From Trichobilharzia szidati (lineage: Eukaryota; Platyhelminthes; Trematoda; Strigeidida; Schistosomatidae), in contig OX235277.1 of the NCBI GenBank assembly GCA_944472155.2, forward strand, positions 25,740,804-25,804,803: DNA of 64,000 nucleotides, written 5' to 3'. The position numbers and the translations under genes are program-made. Every line of letters begins with the position of its first letter. Position 1 is the stretch's first letter. The notes beneath the pieces were generated by a model. It ran no database searches and was not told the DNA's origin. It saw only the letters and a program-made list of their open reading frames with translations. Of this stretch, positions 1-12,300 are shown one piece after another.

Positions 1-580
1 CCACGCAAAAACCAACATTTGAATACAGTGACTAACGTTTGTAAAAGCTTTTATAATATCGAATTTATGTCCTGTATTGACGGGATGAGTTAGCAGTATT
101 GAACTACCTGTCACTTTATTCAGTCTTATGCCACACTTCATGAAGGACACAAAGGAAGACAGAAGAGAAAAAATTTCAGAAGAACGATAATAACCAGGAA
201 TGTGAGGGGGAAAGCCTAATAGCATGCAAAACCGATGGAATTTTCTTCGGATATGGCAGATCACAGAGGGTGATTGCATCGTCGCCTTTGAGAACGATTT
301 TGAGTCATCTTAATATGTAATATAAAGGGGAAATTAGATGCGATATTGTACTACGTGCTGAAAACTTTATACTCTATCATCAAACGTACTGTTTGGAATG
401 AAGCCGTTATTATTATCACTATTATTATCAGTAGTAGTAGTAGTAGTATTAACGTTCATGAATTTAACAAAAATAGTAATAACAGTTTGCAGAGACCCAC
501 AAATGAACATCTGATTTTCAAAATGAATAATTCCATAGATTTAAAATGTTATTAAGATAATAATACAGTTAAACGCTTAC

Positions 581-716
581 TTGAACAATCGCATAATAAG
601 CGAAAGAGTGAATATTAAAGAAATATCCAAGTCCAAAAGCAATTGTTGTTAAACCCGATAAAAATGTACCAATACACAAGTATATTCTCAGGTCAATTTT
701 ATCTGCAATATGTCCA
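581..716 (-). CDS. SLC37-like sugar-phosphate exchanger, exon encoding the MFS loop and next helices (third recognised exon)
   Basis: This exon encodes the stretch beginning GHIADKIDLRIYL and ending NIHSFAYYAIVQ. The first part matches the major-facilitator loop signature G-x-x-x-D-(K/R), and FGLGYFFNIH is typical of SLC37 proteins, which exchange glucose-6-phosphate or glycerol-3-phosphate for phosphate in the ER membrane. On the minus strand the acceptor is TACAATAG before base 716 and the donor is CAA/GTAAGC after base 581. The exon opens in phase 2 and completes a serine codon begun by the exon at 3060-3138, so the joined protein reads smoothly. The open frame continues upstream to about 919, but that stretch (FFSHTYIKFYN) is intron. 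The next downstream exon was not recognised in bases 1-570 and is probably outside the window. Confidence 0.85.
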
Positions 717-1049
717 CTATTGTAAAATTTAATGTAAGTGTGTGAAAAAAAGGCAAACAATGAAAAGAGGTATACAGAGGTATGTATAAACAATGAGTTT
801 ATGTACATATCTAAAGCAGAGAAATAGACAAATGAGACTGTAGGTTCTAAAAATCGAAAAAGAGGTAAACGAAAATGTTTGTCACACACTGTAAAATTTC
901 TAAGTATCAATTCTTTCACACACAGAGATCTTACCTATAACTTTTAAAATTTGTTCCGATGTAATCCAAATAAAGTAAACTTAAGTAATATTTTTCGCAA
1001 CTGAGACCTCTAGTTGAAAGATGTGATAAAACAACTTGCTCTTTGGTGC
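717..1049. other. Intron of the SLC37-like gene, no feature seen
   Basis: A+T-rich intronic DNA next to the minus-strand exon at 581-716. It contains the acceptor and a pyrimidine-rich tract on the minus strand. I see no other gene or repeat I can name. Confidence 0.5.
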
Positions 1050-1375
1050 AATCAAAAATCGACAGATATCCTTGTCATGTTAACTCCAACTGTATATACA
1101 AATTTACATGTATCTGTAGGAGCCGTTACGATTTTCCCAACATGTGCTAAAAAGCGTACGTCTAAAGGGAACACACGCTTTAAACAGTGCCATCGCCAGG
1201 CATCTCCTTGACATGGGTCATGAGGTGGACGTCACAAGATCGTTCGAAATTATCAATAAGCAAAAGAGTTCAATTCTCCTTGAGTTTGACGAAGCGATCT
1301 TCATCGAGCACCTGAAACCTGATTCATGCGTTCACAAAGAAGCAGTTATCAGCCTTTCTTTGCCCTGGTAACTGG
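1050..1375 (+). mobile_element. Penelope-like element relic, C-terminal GIY-YIG part
   Basis: The open stretch at 1144-1371 reads ARHLLDMGHEVDVTRSFEI, then EAIFIEHLKPDSCVHKE and ISLSLPW, which is the usual C-terminal end of schistosome Penelope-type polyproteins. Just upstream, in another frame, YKFTCICRSRYDF resembles the Cys-rich start of the GIY-YIG endonuclease domain. Frame breaks between the two parts show it is dead. It lies antisense inside the large intron of the SLC37-like gene. The reverse-transcriptase part is absent. Confidence 0.65.
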
Positions 1376-3059
1376 ATATATTATCACCCTCTCTTTCATC
1401 TGATTACGTACTGTCGAAAGTTTCCACTGTGTATGATCATTATTTTTCGGAATAGTGTTTGATATGATATATATATATAATTACTGTATGCATATACTGA
1501 TTGATTGATTTTTGTTTAGAAATGAACTCTGTGCAAGTATGTTAAAGTTGGTTCTGTAGATATACTTAATAATGATGGTACCATTTTATTCTGCAAAAAC
1601 TGTTGTTCTTGATTTATTCAAATAAATAATCACTGAGCAAGGTCATCGGGTAGATATTTGTGTCCCAGGCTATCAGCCATTCTTAGTTACATGAGGTTTC
1701 CATGACGTTTGCTAACTCAGTTGGACTGGATTAAAGACCAGATCATACACCATGAAGTTTTGGGCGTTTAAATCAAGGACATTCACAGAAAAGTATGCAA
1801 CTAAATCCTTAGCTTCTAAATTATGCAGTTGTACAGCTTGTTAAATAAAGATCTCTGTTCTAATCAGCTTAAGTAAGTAAGCAAAATATCGTTCGTTCTT
1901 CGGTATTTGAATGCAACTTATGAAAATGTCAACATTACCATAGATAAACACATAAATATAAAGTGTGCCCTTGATAAATTACTTTCATTTGTGTCACATA
2001 TGGAAATAAACTTAAACTAGTTCAGCAGAACGCCCTGAATGTACAACTAATATAATTTAAAACATCACAAACACAACTGAACTATACGAAAATGTTTACA
2101 TTTTATCTCAACGTCATGAAATCAACTGGTTGTCATATGATAACATTCTATAGTGTCATGGGGAAACCTTAGAAGGTCTAAAGTTATCGAGGGAAAAAGC
2201 CTCTACAACATACAGATAGTGTAATGTCAATTTCCTGGAATCCTGCCTATTGTTCTAAACTGCTTTTCAATCAGGTACAGGGGATTTGCACCTACAGATA
2301 ATTTAATTTGCAAAAACTTTGTTTATGATAAATTGTAATAAACTAAGGTATGATTACGGACAATCGTAAACGAAGCAAAGATCAACCACTAAAGTAATGC
2401 ATATTTTACATCGCGAGAGGAGTGCCAATTATGAAATCACTTGCGAACTTTAAGTATGTGTAAATTGCTGAAATTAAACACTACTGAGTAAATGAATATT
2501 CACACAAATAACTATAACTGGCCGATTATGCATATAACTGGTGACTGGAAACACTTAGTATAGTCTTCAATTTACAATAAAAAGATGTGCTAACCAAAAT
2601 GTTTGCATTCTCAGTGGAATGGCAATGAATGAATATGGGTTCCAATATTGCCTTGAGCCAGTTACATTGGAAGGTGTAGACTTCCGAGTTGGGGTCGTTG
2701 AGACATGGTATCGACACCTATTATGAGTACACAATACAACTAAATTCACTTTTAGTATCATACTTTGAATTTTTGTTCTTACTTTCATCTAACTTAGTAA
2801 GAAATTATCGAAAACCTCTTTGTCTACAAACCAAATAAAAACTAAATAGTGTGTTTGTTTCGGTACTACCGAGCAGTAGACAGTCAAGTAAATGAGGTTA
2901 TTGAAATATATAAAAAGCAAAGCCTTAAAAGTGATGACAAAAAACTAGTGGATTTTAATATAATAAATAAAAATAATGGATTCTAAGATCCAATATGTTT
3001 CAACTAGAACATGAACAAAAGCAATTCCTTTTGTATTTCACATACAGTCGTACACTTAC
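1376..3059. other. Large intron of the SLC37-like gene, mostly unassigned
   Basis: Intronic A+T-rich DNA between the minus-strand exons at 3060-3138 and 581-716. Apart from a short repeat at 2520-2720 I recognise nothing coding on either strand. Confidence 0.5.
2520..2720 (+). repeat. Short fragment resembling the 3' part of an RTE-type LINE
   Basis: The motif around 2671-2705, GTAGACTTCCGAGTTGGG followed by TCGTTGAGAC, resembles the 3' coding and untranslated region of the RTE family seen on the minus strand near 56500-56580 and on the plus strand near 50450-50540. The match is short and diverged, so family membership is tentative. Confidence 0.35.
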
Positions 3060-3138
3060 CTTACAAACATGCTAACCGCATAGCAGGAAAGAAAGATAAG
3101 GTCAAGTGTCCCGAAAAGGGAGTCATAATTTTTGCCGT
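3060..3138 (-). CDS. SLC37-like exchanger, short exon encoding transmembrane helix 2
   Basis: This 79-base exon encodes GKNYDSLFGTLDLIFLSCYA followed by VSMF. It matches the conserved SLC37 segment in which a hydrophilic N-Y-x-x-LFG-x-LD precedes the second membrane helix. It begins with two bases (AC) completing an Asp codon started by the upstream exon, after an acceptor GTAATAG. It ends GTA-AG before the donor GTAAGT at 3059, giving a Ser codon completed by the exon at 581-716. Both junction phases agree, which is strong support although the exon is far too short for ordinary ORF finding. Confidence 0.88.
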
Positions 3139-3188
3139 CTATTACGCAATAACGGTGATATAAAGTTTATCAATATAGTATAGCCTAC

Positions 3189-3364
3189 CAAATGGTGCCC
3201 AGTCACAAAACGTTTCATTGTCAGGAACTATAATTTTTCCCTCCTTGTTAGCCTCATCAGAACAATTTTTATGAAGTACAGATTTCACAATGCTAATCGG
3301 TTTTCGAGAGAGATGATAACATGTGTAGATAACCAACGTGAAGAAGAATATATGCACGCGACCA
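3189..3364 (-). CDS. SLC37-like exchanger, exon encoding transmembrane helix 1 and first luminal loop
   Basis: The exon encodes the hydrophobic run HIFFFTLVIYTCYHLSRKPI, then SIVKSVLHKNC and a polar loop ending ETFCDWAPF. The YHxSRKPxSIVKxxLHxNC pattern is highly characteristic of SLC37A1/A2/A3-type exchangers. The acceptor is ACATTTCAG before base 3364 and the donor is TTTG/GTAGGC at 3188. The phase (one base left over) is completed by the exon at 3060-3138 to give WAPFD-GKNY. The N-terminal exon or exons, the initiator ATG and the promoter lie further right and were not recognised. SLC37 proteins have about 12 membrane helices and roughly 430-530 residues; only about 130 residues are visible here. 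Confidence 0.9.
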
Positions 3365-6300
3365 CTGAAATGTAAGAATGAATTTTAATGGAAGCTACGT
3401 TTTTGAATTTAATGGTGGAAGGCATCGCTGGAGAAGCTTTGCTCCTGGTGCCAACTGCACCATCTGGGAGACTAACCAATCATCTACCGTAACCTTGAGC
3501 CGAAAAGTCGCGGGTTATGCTAAATATTAAATTACTTTTGGGGATTTCATTCCAAATATCTCTAGAGTGTACAGATATATTGAACTATTTTTGTAATAAA
3601 ATTAGAACAGTGATATTCAAATATCTCCTAATAAGTGTTGTTATGTGTCGAAATGACTTAATACGAGCTTCATTGTTGGTAGTAAGAATTTCCTAATTTC
3701 TAGTGGACAACTCAGTAGTTACTTTCACTATTCTCTCGACATACCTCTGGCAGACCGCGAAAGCAGCTGATGTTTGGCTAGGTTTCTTATTTATGTTATT
3801 GTTATGATCAACTTTAATGTGCATGAAAGTTTCTACTAGCACGGAACAATACAACTGTACGACTGTACATATATTTTATCCTTCAACCTTCAGTGGGCTT
3901 ATTTGACGTAGGTGAGAGAACACTTAGTGAACCAATGCGTAACAGTAATCAAATGGTCTAAAATACGGGTTTTATTACAGGATTAGTTCTGCTGAGTAGT
4001 TAAACGTGCCCAAGGAGCCGTTCACCAGTAGCCAAACATAAAGTGACAGAAAGCCAAATGGAGTAGATACTTCACTGCATATCCTCAGATTAACAAGCCG
4101 ACCTAAACAGCGACAGCCAGCGCACAGTATTGGGTTGTGTGATCACTTATCACTACAGCTTACTGCTTAATCGTATCATGAAAACCCAGAGAGGACTCCA
4201 ACCGGGTGCAAAACCGAATGGTGGAACAACTAGTAAAACTCAACTGAATGGTACGATTGCAGCATGACAACCCCCAAGTCTCTTTTCTAAAGAATTATCA
4301 TATGTTCGTTCGTTTGCTTCTGTTCAGTCCTGGCTGAATTTGGAGAAGAAAAGAGGAAAGCTGGGGATCTTGTCGAGAAGAGAACGTCAAAATTGGTTGG
4401 ATTTGTACTTATATACCCAGAGCGAAAACGGGAGGACACGAAAAAGCATTTACTTCATGGGACAGTGAACACAGTGCATATGAGGCGTGGCACAGAGAAA
4501 AAAATTGACAGGTGACGACGTATAAACGTTTCTTCGAGAGACTTTCCTACATAAAATGAGACACGCTTATTGCGTCCTGTAAAACTTTTGCGGAGATGCT
4601 CTGGAAGTCGTACAGCCTGTCCGAAACGTGCTTTTGCTCTATCTAGGTGCGGCCTACTGTTACAGGTGTGGTGTTGTCTAACTCTAGGTACTATGGGGCA
4701 TATGGTTGGAGTGATTTTATGTAGAACGACTAGGTCTGGATAAATAAGGCTATCCTTAAGTCATGCCAGTTTCCGACAAACGGTACTCATTTAGTCTTCG
4801 TGATCGCTTTCGTCTAAAACCAGCGATTTCCTCGTACATTATGCGACACTATGTGGTCGTATGTAAGGTGGAATAAACTGGCCTGTCAGTCAGTGTTTTT
4901 CGTTCACCAAATGTCCAGCATGTTGTTTACGACGAGAAAAATGGAGGGTGTTAACATAGTTCAATCCAGGGTGCCCGAGGCTGGTAGTCCACTCCTCAGC
5001 CGCCTGTGGAAGTGTTTTGCAATGCTGTCTGCTTGAGGGCGGCAGACGGCTGTTTTTAAGTGGTTTGGCAGTTTAGCCAAAACTAAGAATAAACCACTTT
5101 TCGAATATTCTTCTTCTGATGTGGAAGGCGGACATCTGAAATTTAAAGTTAATCTCACGACGGAAACACTTACGATCCTTTAAGCAGATATACCTATCAG
5201 TGATGGTTAACGCCAAGTGGGAGTTCAATGAACTTGTTCATTTGGAACACTTTCTTGATCGTTGGATGCAACAATCCCTGTCGTATCTTAGACGATGACT
5301 CGCCGATAGAAGACCAGTGCAATACGTCCGGAATTATCAGTATGTATTATAATGACGTCATTTGTATACTTTTTAATGTGTTTATAGTAAAAACTGTGAA
5401 TCACATGGTCAAGCTGCTGTGTAATTAACCTGCTATTTTGGCCTATGCTTAGTTGACCAATAAATCTTCGGCCTAGTCAAACGTCCGTCTTCTAATACCG
5501 CCTGCGTTGAAATTTAGCTAGTTATTAAATGCGCAAAATGGTATTGTGTTCCGGGGAGTTACCTCCTGACTACAACAAATTTTCCCGATACTGTTATTGA
5601 CATACACTTTGGGACTACTGCTTCAAGACATTGAGTTAGATAGTCAACGAATGTTAGGATATGGGTTTGTCCTGAATGGAGCTCATCCAGATTTATGTGA
5701 ACGTGATAAAAACGCGAATCAATGTTTAGAAACGTACCAAGATAGCTTTTATGTGTTATTGCTTACTACAAGTCATCTGTGTGTGATTCGTTATAAGTAC
5801 GTGGCAGATATCCGAGATGGATTTTGAAATGTAATGAAGTTGGAGTGAACTTCTTGGCGAATATCTGCCTGAGGCTGAACTGAGGAAGTATGTGAGTGGT
5901 TCGATGCCTGTCAAAAAATTCGACCGTACCATATTTGGCACGAGTATTGTGTGAAGAGACGAATATCAGAAAAGAACTTTTACAACTTCTAAATCATTAA
6001 CTAAACTAAAAAATGTAATGAAGTATATTATTGCATGTGTGATTTGTTATATTATTTATTTATTATTCACTATGACCTAGAAATGGTGTATTTTGTTGGG
6101 GTTTTTATTTTTCCTATTAACTATTAATATTTCTGAAATTTTATACATTTATATAATTATAAAAAGAGCTAAACCAATGCAATATGTAAAATGAAACGCT
6201 GAAAATTCCATGCTGTAAATTGTTATTGTTGTGGAATAAAGTGATTATTATTATTATTATTATTAAAACACAAAACGCCGCCTGATGTCGAAAGTGACAT

Positions 6301-9300
6301 ATAGCATAGTATATCGCCAGACATGCTCGAATGAAAACGCTATATTTAGAATTAAAAGAGGAGCAAATGAAACATGCATTCTTAGAGAAGACGCTTCCAA
6401 AGGGGGCTGATGTACGTAGACCTCGCAGGTGGCATTATTAGCGTTGGGATAGCTCAGTCGACTGGCAGTAATAACAGAATACTGGAGGGTAACGTGAGTG
6501 GCCTTCTCTATGCTATTCAGTGTTTCTATTTCCTATCTCACTGTATTGGATAATGGGTGCTCTTTTGCTTGTTTGACTAGGCTACCTCCCATTGCTGGCT
6601 CAACACAGAGCTAACAAGTTCCACGTTCAGCATCATGTCCTGTATTCCAACCTTATAGACGACATCCGTCAGTGGCTCTGCGATTATTTTATTAGGATGG
6701 TTGGTCAACAAATCGTGTCTATCAAGCGGTTTTATTCTCAGTGGTGCACACCAAGTCATATAAACTATAATCCCCTCAAGGGTTCAAGTGTCTCATCATC
6801 TGAAAATTTCAATTCTTGAAGAACCTTTAAAAATAATACATAATTTATTCTCGCTTGTTTTCATCCCAAACGGTTTGAATATAAAGTATTTATGAAATCA
6901 TTCAATTTCCAGCTCATTACTGAGACAAATACTACAGGAAATAGGTCACTAGGCCAAAAGTGGTCATCTTACGACAGATAAAATAACATATCATCTCCAT
7001 AAGTATTGTGCTCTAAAATACACATTCTCGTGAAAATCGCTGACACACCATCTTCTTATGCGATTCTGCAGGAGAGTGTATGATTACGTCGGTAATCAGT
7101 CCCTAAGTCCATTATCTTTCGGAGGTTAGACAGGTTTACGGGACGCGGAACTAATTCTCTATTAATAGAAACTTCGCTAATGCCTAAATATCCATGTTCA
7201 TTAAAGTTGAAACACGGCTGCAGGACTAACGGCCATGCTTTGAACTACTTTCTGAGAACAAGTTAAATAAACACGAAGGAATATGTGAAGAATTTTCAGG
7301 TCATCTCCCTTGTCATAAGAGGAAATATACATAACACTTTCATAAGGCACGATCGAACGGATTGGGGTAGCCGCCCTTAAATACACCTAGAGAAACTGGC
7401 CTAGATACAAAAGCCGCACACTGAAGTCATACTGCTTTGGACCTTAGCTGGGGAATGACTTAGTTCATCGTAATAATGGTACCGCCCAACTTGATATAGG
7501 GTAAAAGGGGAGAAAAAGCTTTGAATGTCCAACGTCAATTTCGCGCTTTTTCCTCGTGCTTTCAACGAGCCTATTCCCTGAACCTGTAGTTCAGCCATAC
7601 CAGCTAGATAAGTTCTAAATCCTCTTCCATGAATAATCTTCAAATTTTGTTTTTGTCATTGCACATTAATTGAGTCACTTTAATTGGCGTTTCATCATAG
7701 GTACTTACAAGCTAGATAGACTACTGACCTGTTGGGCGCTAAGGCAAAATACGTTTAGTAAGGCCTGTTAAAGCGTAGCTAACCAGTAGCATTACCACTA
7801 CCTCACAGACCTGCACTAAAGCTTTTGATAATTTTCGGTCTGCTTGAACTTTTCAACTTTTGTCTGTTCTTGTTTTTTGCCACCAGCACTTCATATTTTG
7901 TTGACTTTTGGCCTTATTATTACTATCCTCCAAACTTCTTTTGTCTGAACTTATGGTAGGGCAGTGGAGTTACTGCTTGTCTTTACAGTCATTTTTGCAC
8001 TTTCCGTACTACTTGTTTTTATTTAGTCATGGAGCATATTTGATTATGTTTGACATCATTTTATCACCATTAAATTATTTCTTTGGAATGTACATACCCT
8101 GATAAACCACGGTAAATTACTGTCAAGGAAGCTATGACTTCACCACATAGTGTTAGATTGGTTATGCTGAACCCATTCATATACGGAGACAGAAATACAC
8201 GGTTTCTGGTCACCGTGATACTTAGAGATCACATGTGAAGAACTTTTGGGGCCACCACTAGTGAAATATTTTCATTATCCAGTGGACCTTTCCTAGTAAT
8301 GCATGGGAACATGGTTAGCCCTGCTGTTCTTATGGGTTATCCGTTGTAGGGCGAATGAAGTGACTTCGGTCTTGTGAATAACGCCTCAGGGGACTCACCT
8401 CGTAGGAACGGTAAAGACTCATCGAGGCAAATATATCCATTGTAGCGACAATTTAGTCATACCTGGTTGGATAAATTGAAGCTTTCACAAACTACTTTGT
8501 AGTCACATGTGGATGACCATGAATGCACTTACTCAGTAATAAGTGAAATCTAGTGGTGATAAGCCGCACTGGGTGACTTGTCGAAACGCCTTCTGATATA
8601 TGGTGAACCATTGGAAGTCATTTGCATTTTCCAAATGAAACGTGTCCTCGGAATACATTTAGTAGTCTACTGGTAAGAAGCAACATTCACGAGGCACTTC
8701 TATCAGTAATAATATGTGAACGAACTTCAGAGAAAAACAGCACAACAAGCCTCAACTAATACCATGACACAAAATGCCTACTCATGGGAAAAAACTGGGA
8801 TTTAGGGGCACTAATAAGATGGCGACATTTTGAAATGCTTTTTTGATATAACTTCACTTTTTGCTGCCAATTTGGGACTAAAAGCAGCTATTTTCCTTTG
8901 AGCTGAACACATCGTCCGACATCAGCCTATTTCACTATGTTAGGTTTTCGCTTGGTGCTGAGTTCGGTCTCGAACGAGCGGAACGGCTGCTCAGATCACT
9001 TCGATCTGGATAGCAAGCTCTACTGCTTTATGTTAGTAGTATACATCTACTCACCTCAGCCAAACAGTCGTTTACAGGTGGCCTAACTGCATATCCCCGC
9101 TAAATGTGGCGCCACGATGTTTTGCCGTGGTAGTTTAATGAAGGGTTACGCTTTTAATATGGTCTTCAAATGAAATTTTGCACTAAAAGACGTTCGTGAC
9201 GTACATAGTATGGGCGACATAATCTACGTGAACTGCGTTACATTTGCTACACTTGTATCAGAAAATGCAGCTTGATACTGATATCTGTGCAATGTAATGG

Positions 9301-12300
9301 ACTGAAGAAAGCAGTAAGTTCAAAATACAGGAGCATATTTTTAATTATTGCAGAAACCAGGCTAGTATATTTGACCTATCTAATGAAGCTCTATGGTCTC
9401 ACTTGGTTTTGTAGTTGTTAGCATTCACGGTGTAACCTCAGCATTCACTTCTGCTTCCATATACTGGGCAAGGTCTTCTTTTCCTTTCATGACGCAAAGC
9501 ATTAGTACTTTTAACACAGTGCGTAGCAGTGTGGTAAACTCGTACTTTAGACAGCCTTTATAACATTCAGATTTCATAAACATAACGTAGGCTCATATGT
9601 AGAAGGCCCTTTCCTTAGTTGGAATAAGGTTGAGTTTTTCAGAAGTTATGGAAGAATTTATCTTACAGTTTATTCACATAAACACTTTCGCGCAGTGAGT
9701 TGCAGTGCATCTTTATTTGAAATAGAAGATTATGATTACCTTGCTCCTCTCTTCAACATGAGAAAGTTGACAGTACATATGGATTACTTCACAGGATTCT
9801 CTATATTAAGTTCATTAAGGACGAGTGAAAGTTTTCCCACTTCAGTGTTATGTGAATGAAGTTGTGAACCGCGCAGACCCCTACAGTAATATTTGGCATG
9901 TTGACTTCTTAGTAAAAGAGAAACTTTTCTACTAAGTCTTATGCTTTTCCTGCATAGGTGTGACTTTCATTAAGTATTCATCTAACAATTATTGAAGGCT
10001 GTAATGAAGCTAAAATTGTTGCTACAGCCATTACCCTGATGACGCTCCAAGGAAACAAACTCAGTCTTCAACCAAGGTCAAAAGAAAAACAGATTGTTCC
10101 GAACAGAGTTATACTGGCAGCAGACTTGTGGAACTGCAAGATTTGTTGTTCTGTTTAACAAAATGTATCAGATTAACATGGAAAAAACCTTCAAACATGA
10201 GGTTTCTTGGCATCCAAATATCAAGACCAAAGTGTCTCACAGTTAAAAATGTTCACTCAAACAAAACATGCGAAGATGTCCAATGAGCCACAACCGGTCT
10301 AAACAATACAAAAAGCAAAATGGCGTATAAGGTACAACTTTAATGTTTGAAGGTGCAATATTAGATGCAACATTTATAATTCACAATTTCGGGGATTTCT
10401 GTCTTTCGTATAGCAAGCAATTCACTATTTACTGAGTTGACGCAAACACAATATCTGGTTCTCATTTTACTACGGAAACACTGGCTAGGTCTTTTGAAAA
10501 AGTGGTGTATCAGTTTGTTAATTTCATGAATCCACTCACTTCTGAAACTAAGCCATAAAGGAACTCATATTTCTAAGAAGGATGTAATTCAGATCGTACT
10601 TCTACAACTGTCGTTGTCAAATATTTAGGTGGCTGAGATCCTGGACCTATTGTTGGTTTCAGAAGATTAAGCTTAATGCGTAGAACACTATGCACTGCGA
10701 CCGACGCGGGACAACAGAAAACATTTGGTAACATGATTATTTATTCTTCGAGCGATGATGAAACAGATTTACATTGGTTAATCGGTGCTAGTCTCTAAAT
10801 AAACGTTAACGTAATATGCAACACTACTTCTGATCTTATTCCTCCAATCCTCTGCCAACTGGTATACGATTGAGCGATGGCAATCTTCTAGTCAACAGCC
10901 AAATGGGGGCCATTTCGAATAAACAAACTATTCAGTGTTCACCAACACTGGTAGTCATCCTTATTTTAGTCCAGTTTCATCACACACGTATTGATAGAGT
11001 CATTGACTTTGGGGACTTCTCATTAACTTAGAGTATTCTGATAATGCTGTCCATCTAGGCTGTGGCATTGGCTCATCAAATCTTTGACAGTCAGTCTGAA
11101 GAACTATTTTAAATATCACTCCAAGTTGTTCGCTTACTTTAAACGCTTATCTTATGCATTACAGCGTGTCTCTTAATAATTTCATTTTAGTCTTCCTTAT
11201 TCGGGGTTATTTGCCTTCATAAACATTTATGAGATTTCGTCATACACAGTGTTTGCAGGAAGCTTACCAGTGTATCCACGCCCGCAAATTTGTTGATACA
11301 AAGCCTAGAAATCATTTTCGTTGGATTACGCTACAATTAATATTTATTTTACTGATGCACTGACGCGCAAGACTTGATAGGCTGTTGCGCAATGTGGCCG
11401 TAATAACACTCTCTACGCCACTAATAGAATGCTCATGACAACAATTCGTCATTACCTTTTCACTTAGTTAATAGTCGCGTATGTAAAAACGTTGACCTCA
11501 TCGTATTCGTTTTCAAAATTATTCTGACCAAGTACTAGTACTTCCGCCTAGCACCAAGTCCTAATCATAGTATGTTTATTCCTATCTATGTAGGAACACA
11601 CTAGTTGCTCAGGCATGATTAGGTTTTATTTAAATTACTTCATTTTATCTAACTTTCCCACTGAAAGCCAGGCACACATGAAGTGCAAAAATGACGACTT
11701 TTCCCCTGAATATTACTTTTAAGCACGGCGGATATCTCAAAGTTGGCCGAATCCACTATAAAAGTTTCTGTAATGGATGCATTCTGCACTATTCTTTCGA
11801 ATTTTTCCGAGATCCGTATAATATCCAACGACCTTTCACATCCCGTCCATGTTCAAAAAACAGGTCTTCCATAACCTACATTGCCTCTGACCACCAAACG
11901 AAGCAGAGAATGTTTGAACACGATTTGTCAAACGTTCGACGCATAACCCACCCCTAGTTATTCATATCGCAATTTGAATCAATACATCACTTCCCCATAT
12001 TTACACTACAGCTGTACTTGTGAACACATGGCGCAGCAAACTCTACTAATTACTCCCGTATTCGGATCTATGCATCCAGCCACCTGGTCTCTTTGCCGTA
12101 CCATACGCATTACATCTGGTCTCAAGTGCATGGCCATCACGAACAATTTTCAGGTCCCACATGCTCACATGAATTATGCACAGTTGTGCTCATCGAAATC
12201 TTGTCGAACTTCTCTTCTGCATATTCTGAAATATTAAAAACCTCAGATGAAGTTTTCACAACAGGAGCGATATTTCCCTTCTCATCCACTGACAGACATC

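Noticed and set aside
569..919. A 116-codon open frame on the minus strand as a complete small protein
   Set aside because: Only 581-716 is coding. The text before it is intron, shown by the acceptor at 717-718 and by in-phase joining to the exon at 3060-3138.
4851..5158. Overlapping 60-codon frames as a host exon
   Set aside because: No conserved motif, no paired splice sites in a consistent phase, and no relation to either host gene.
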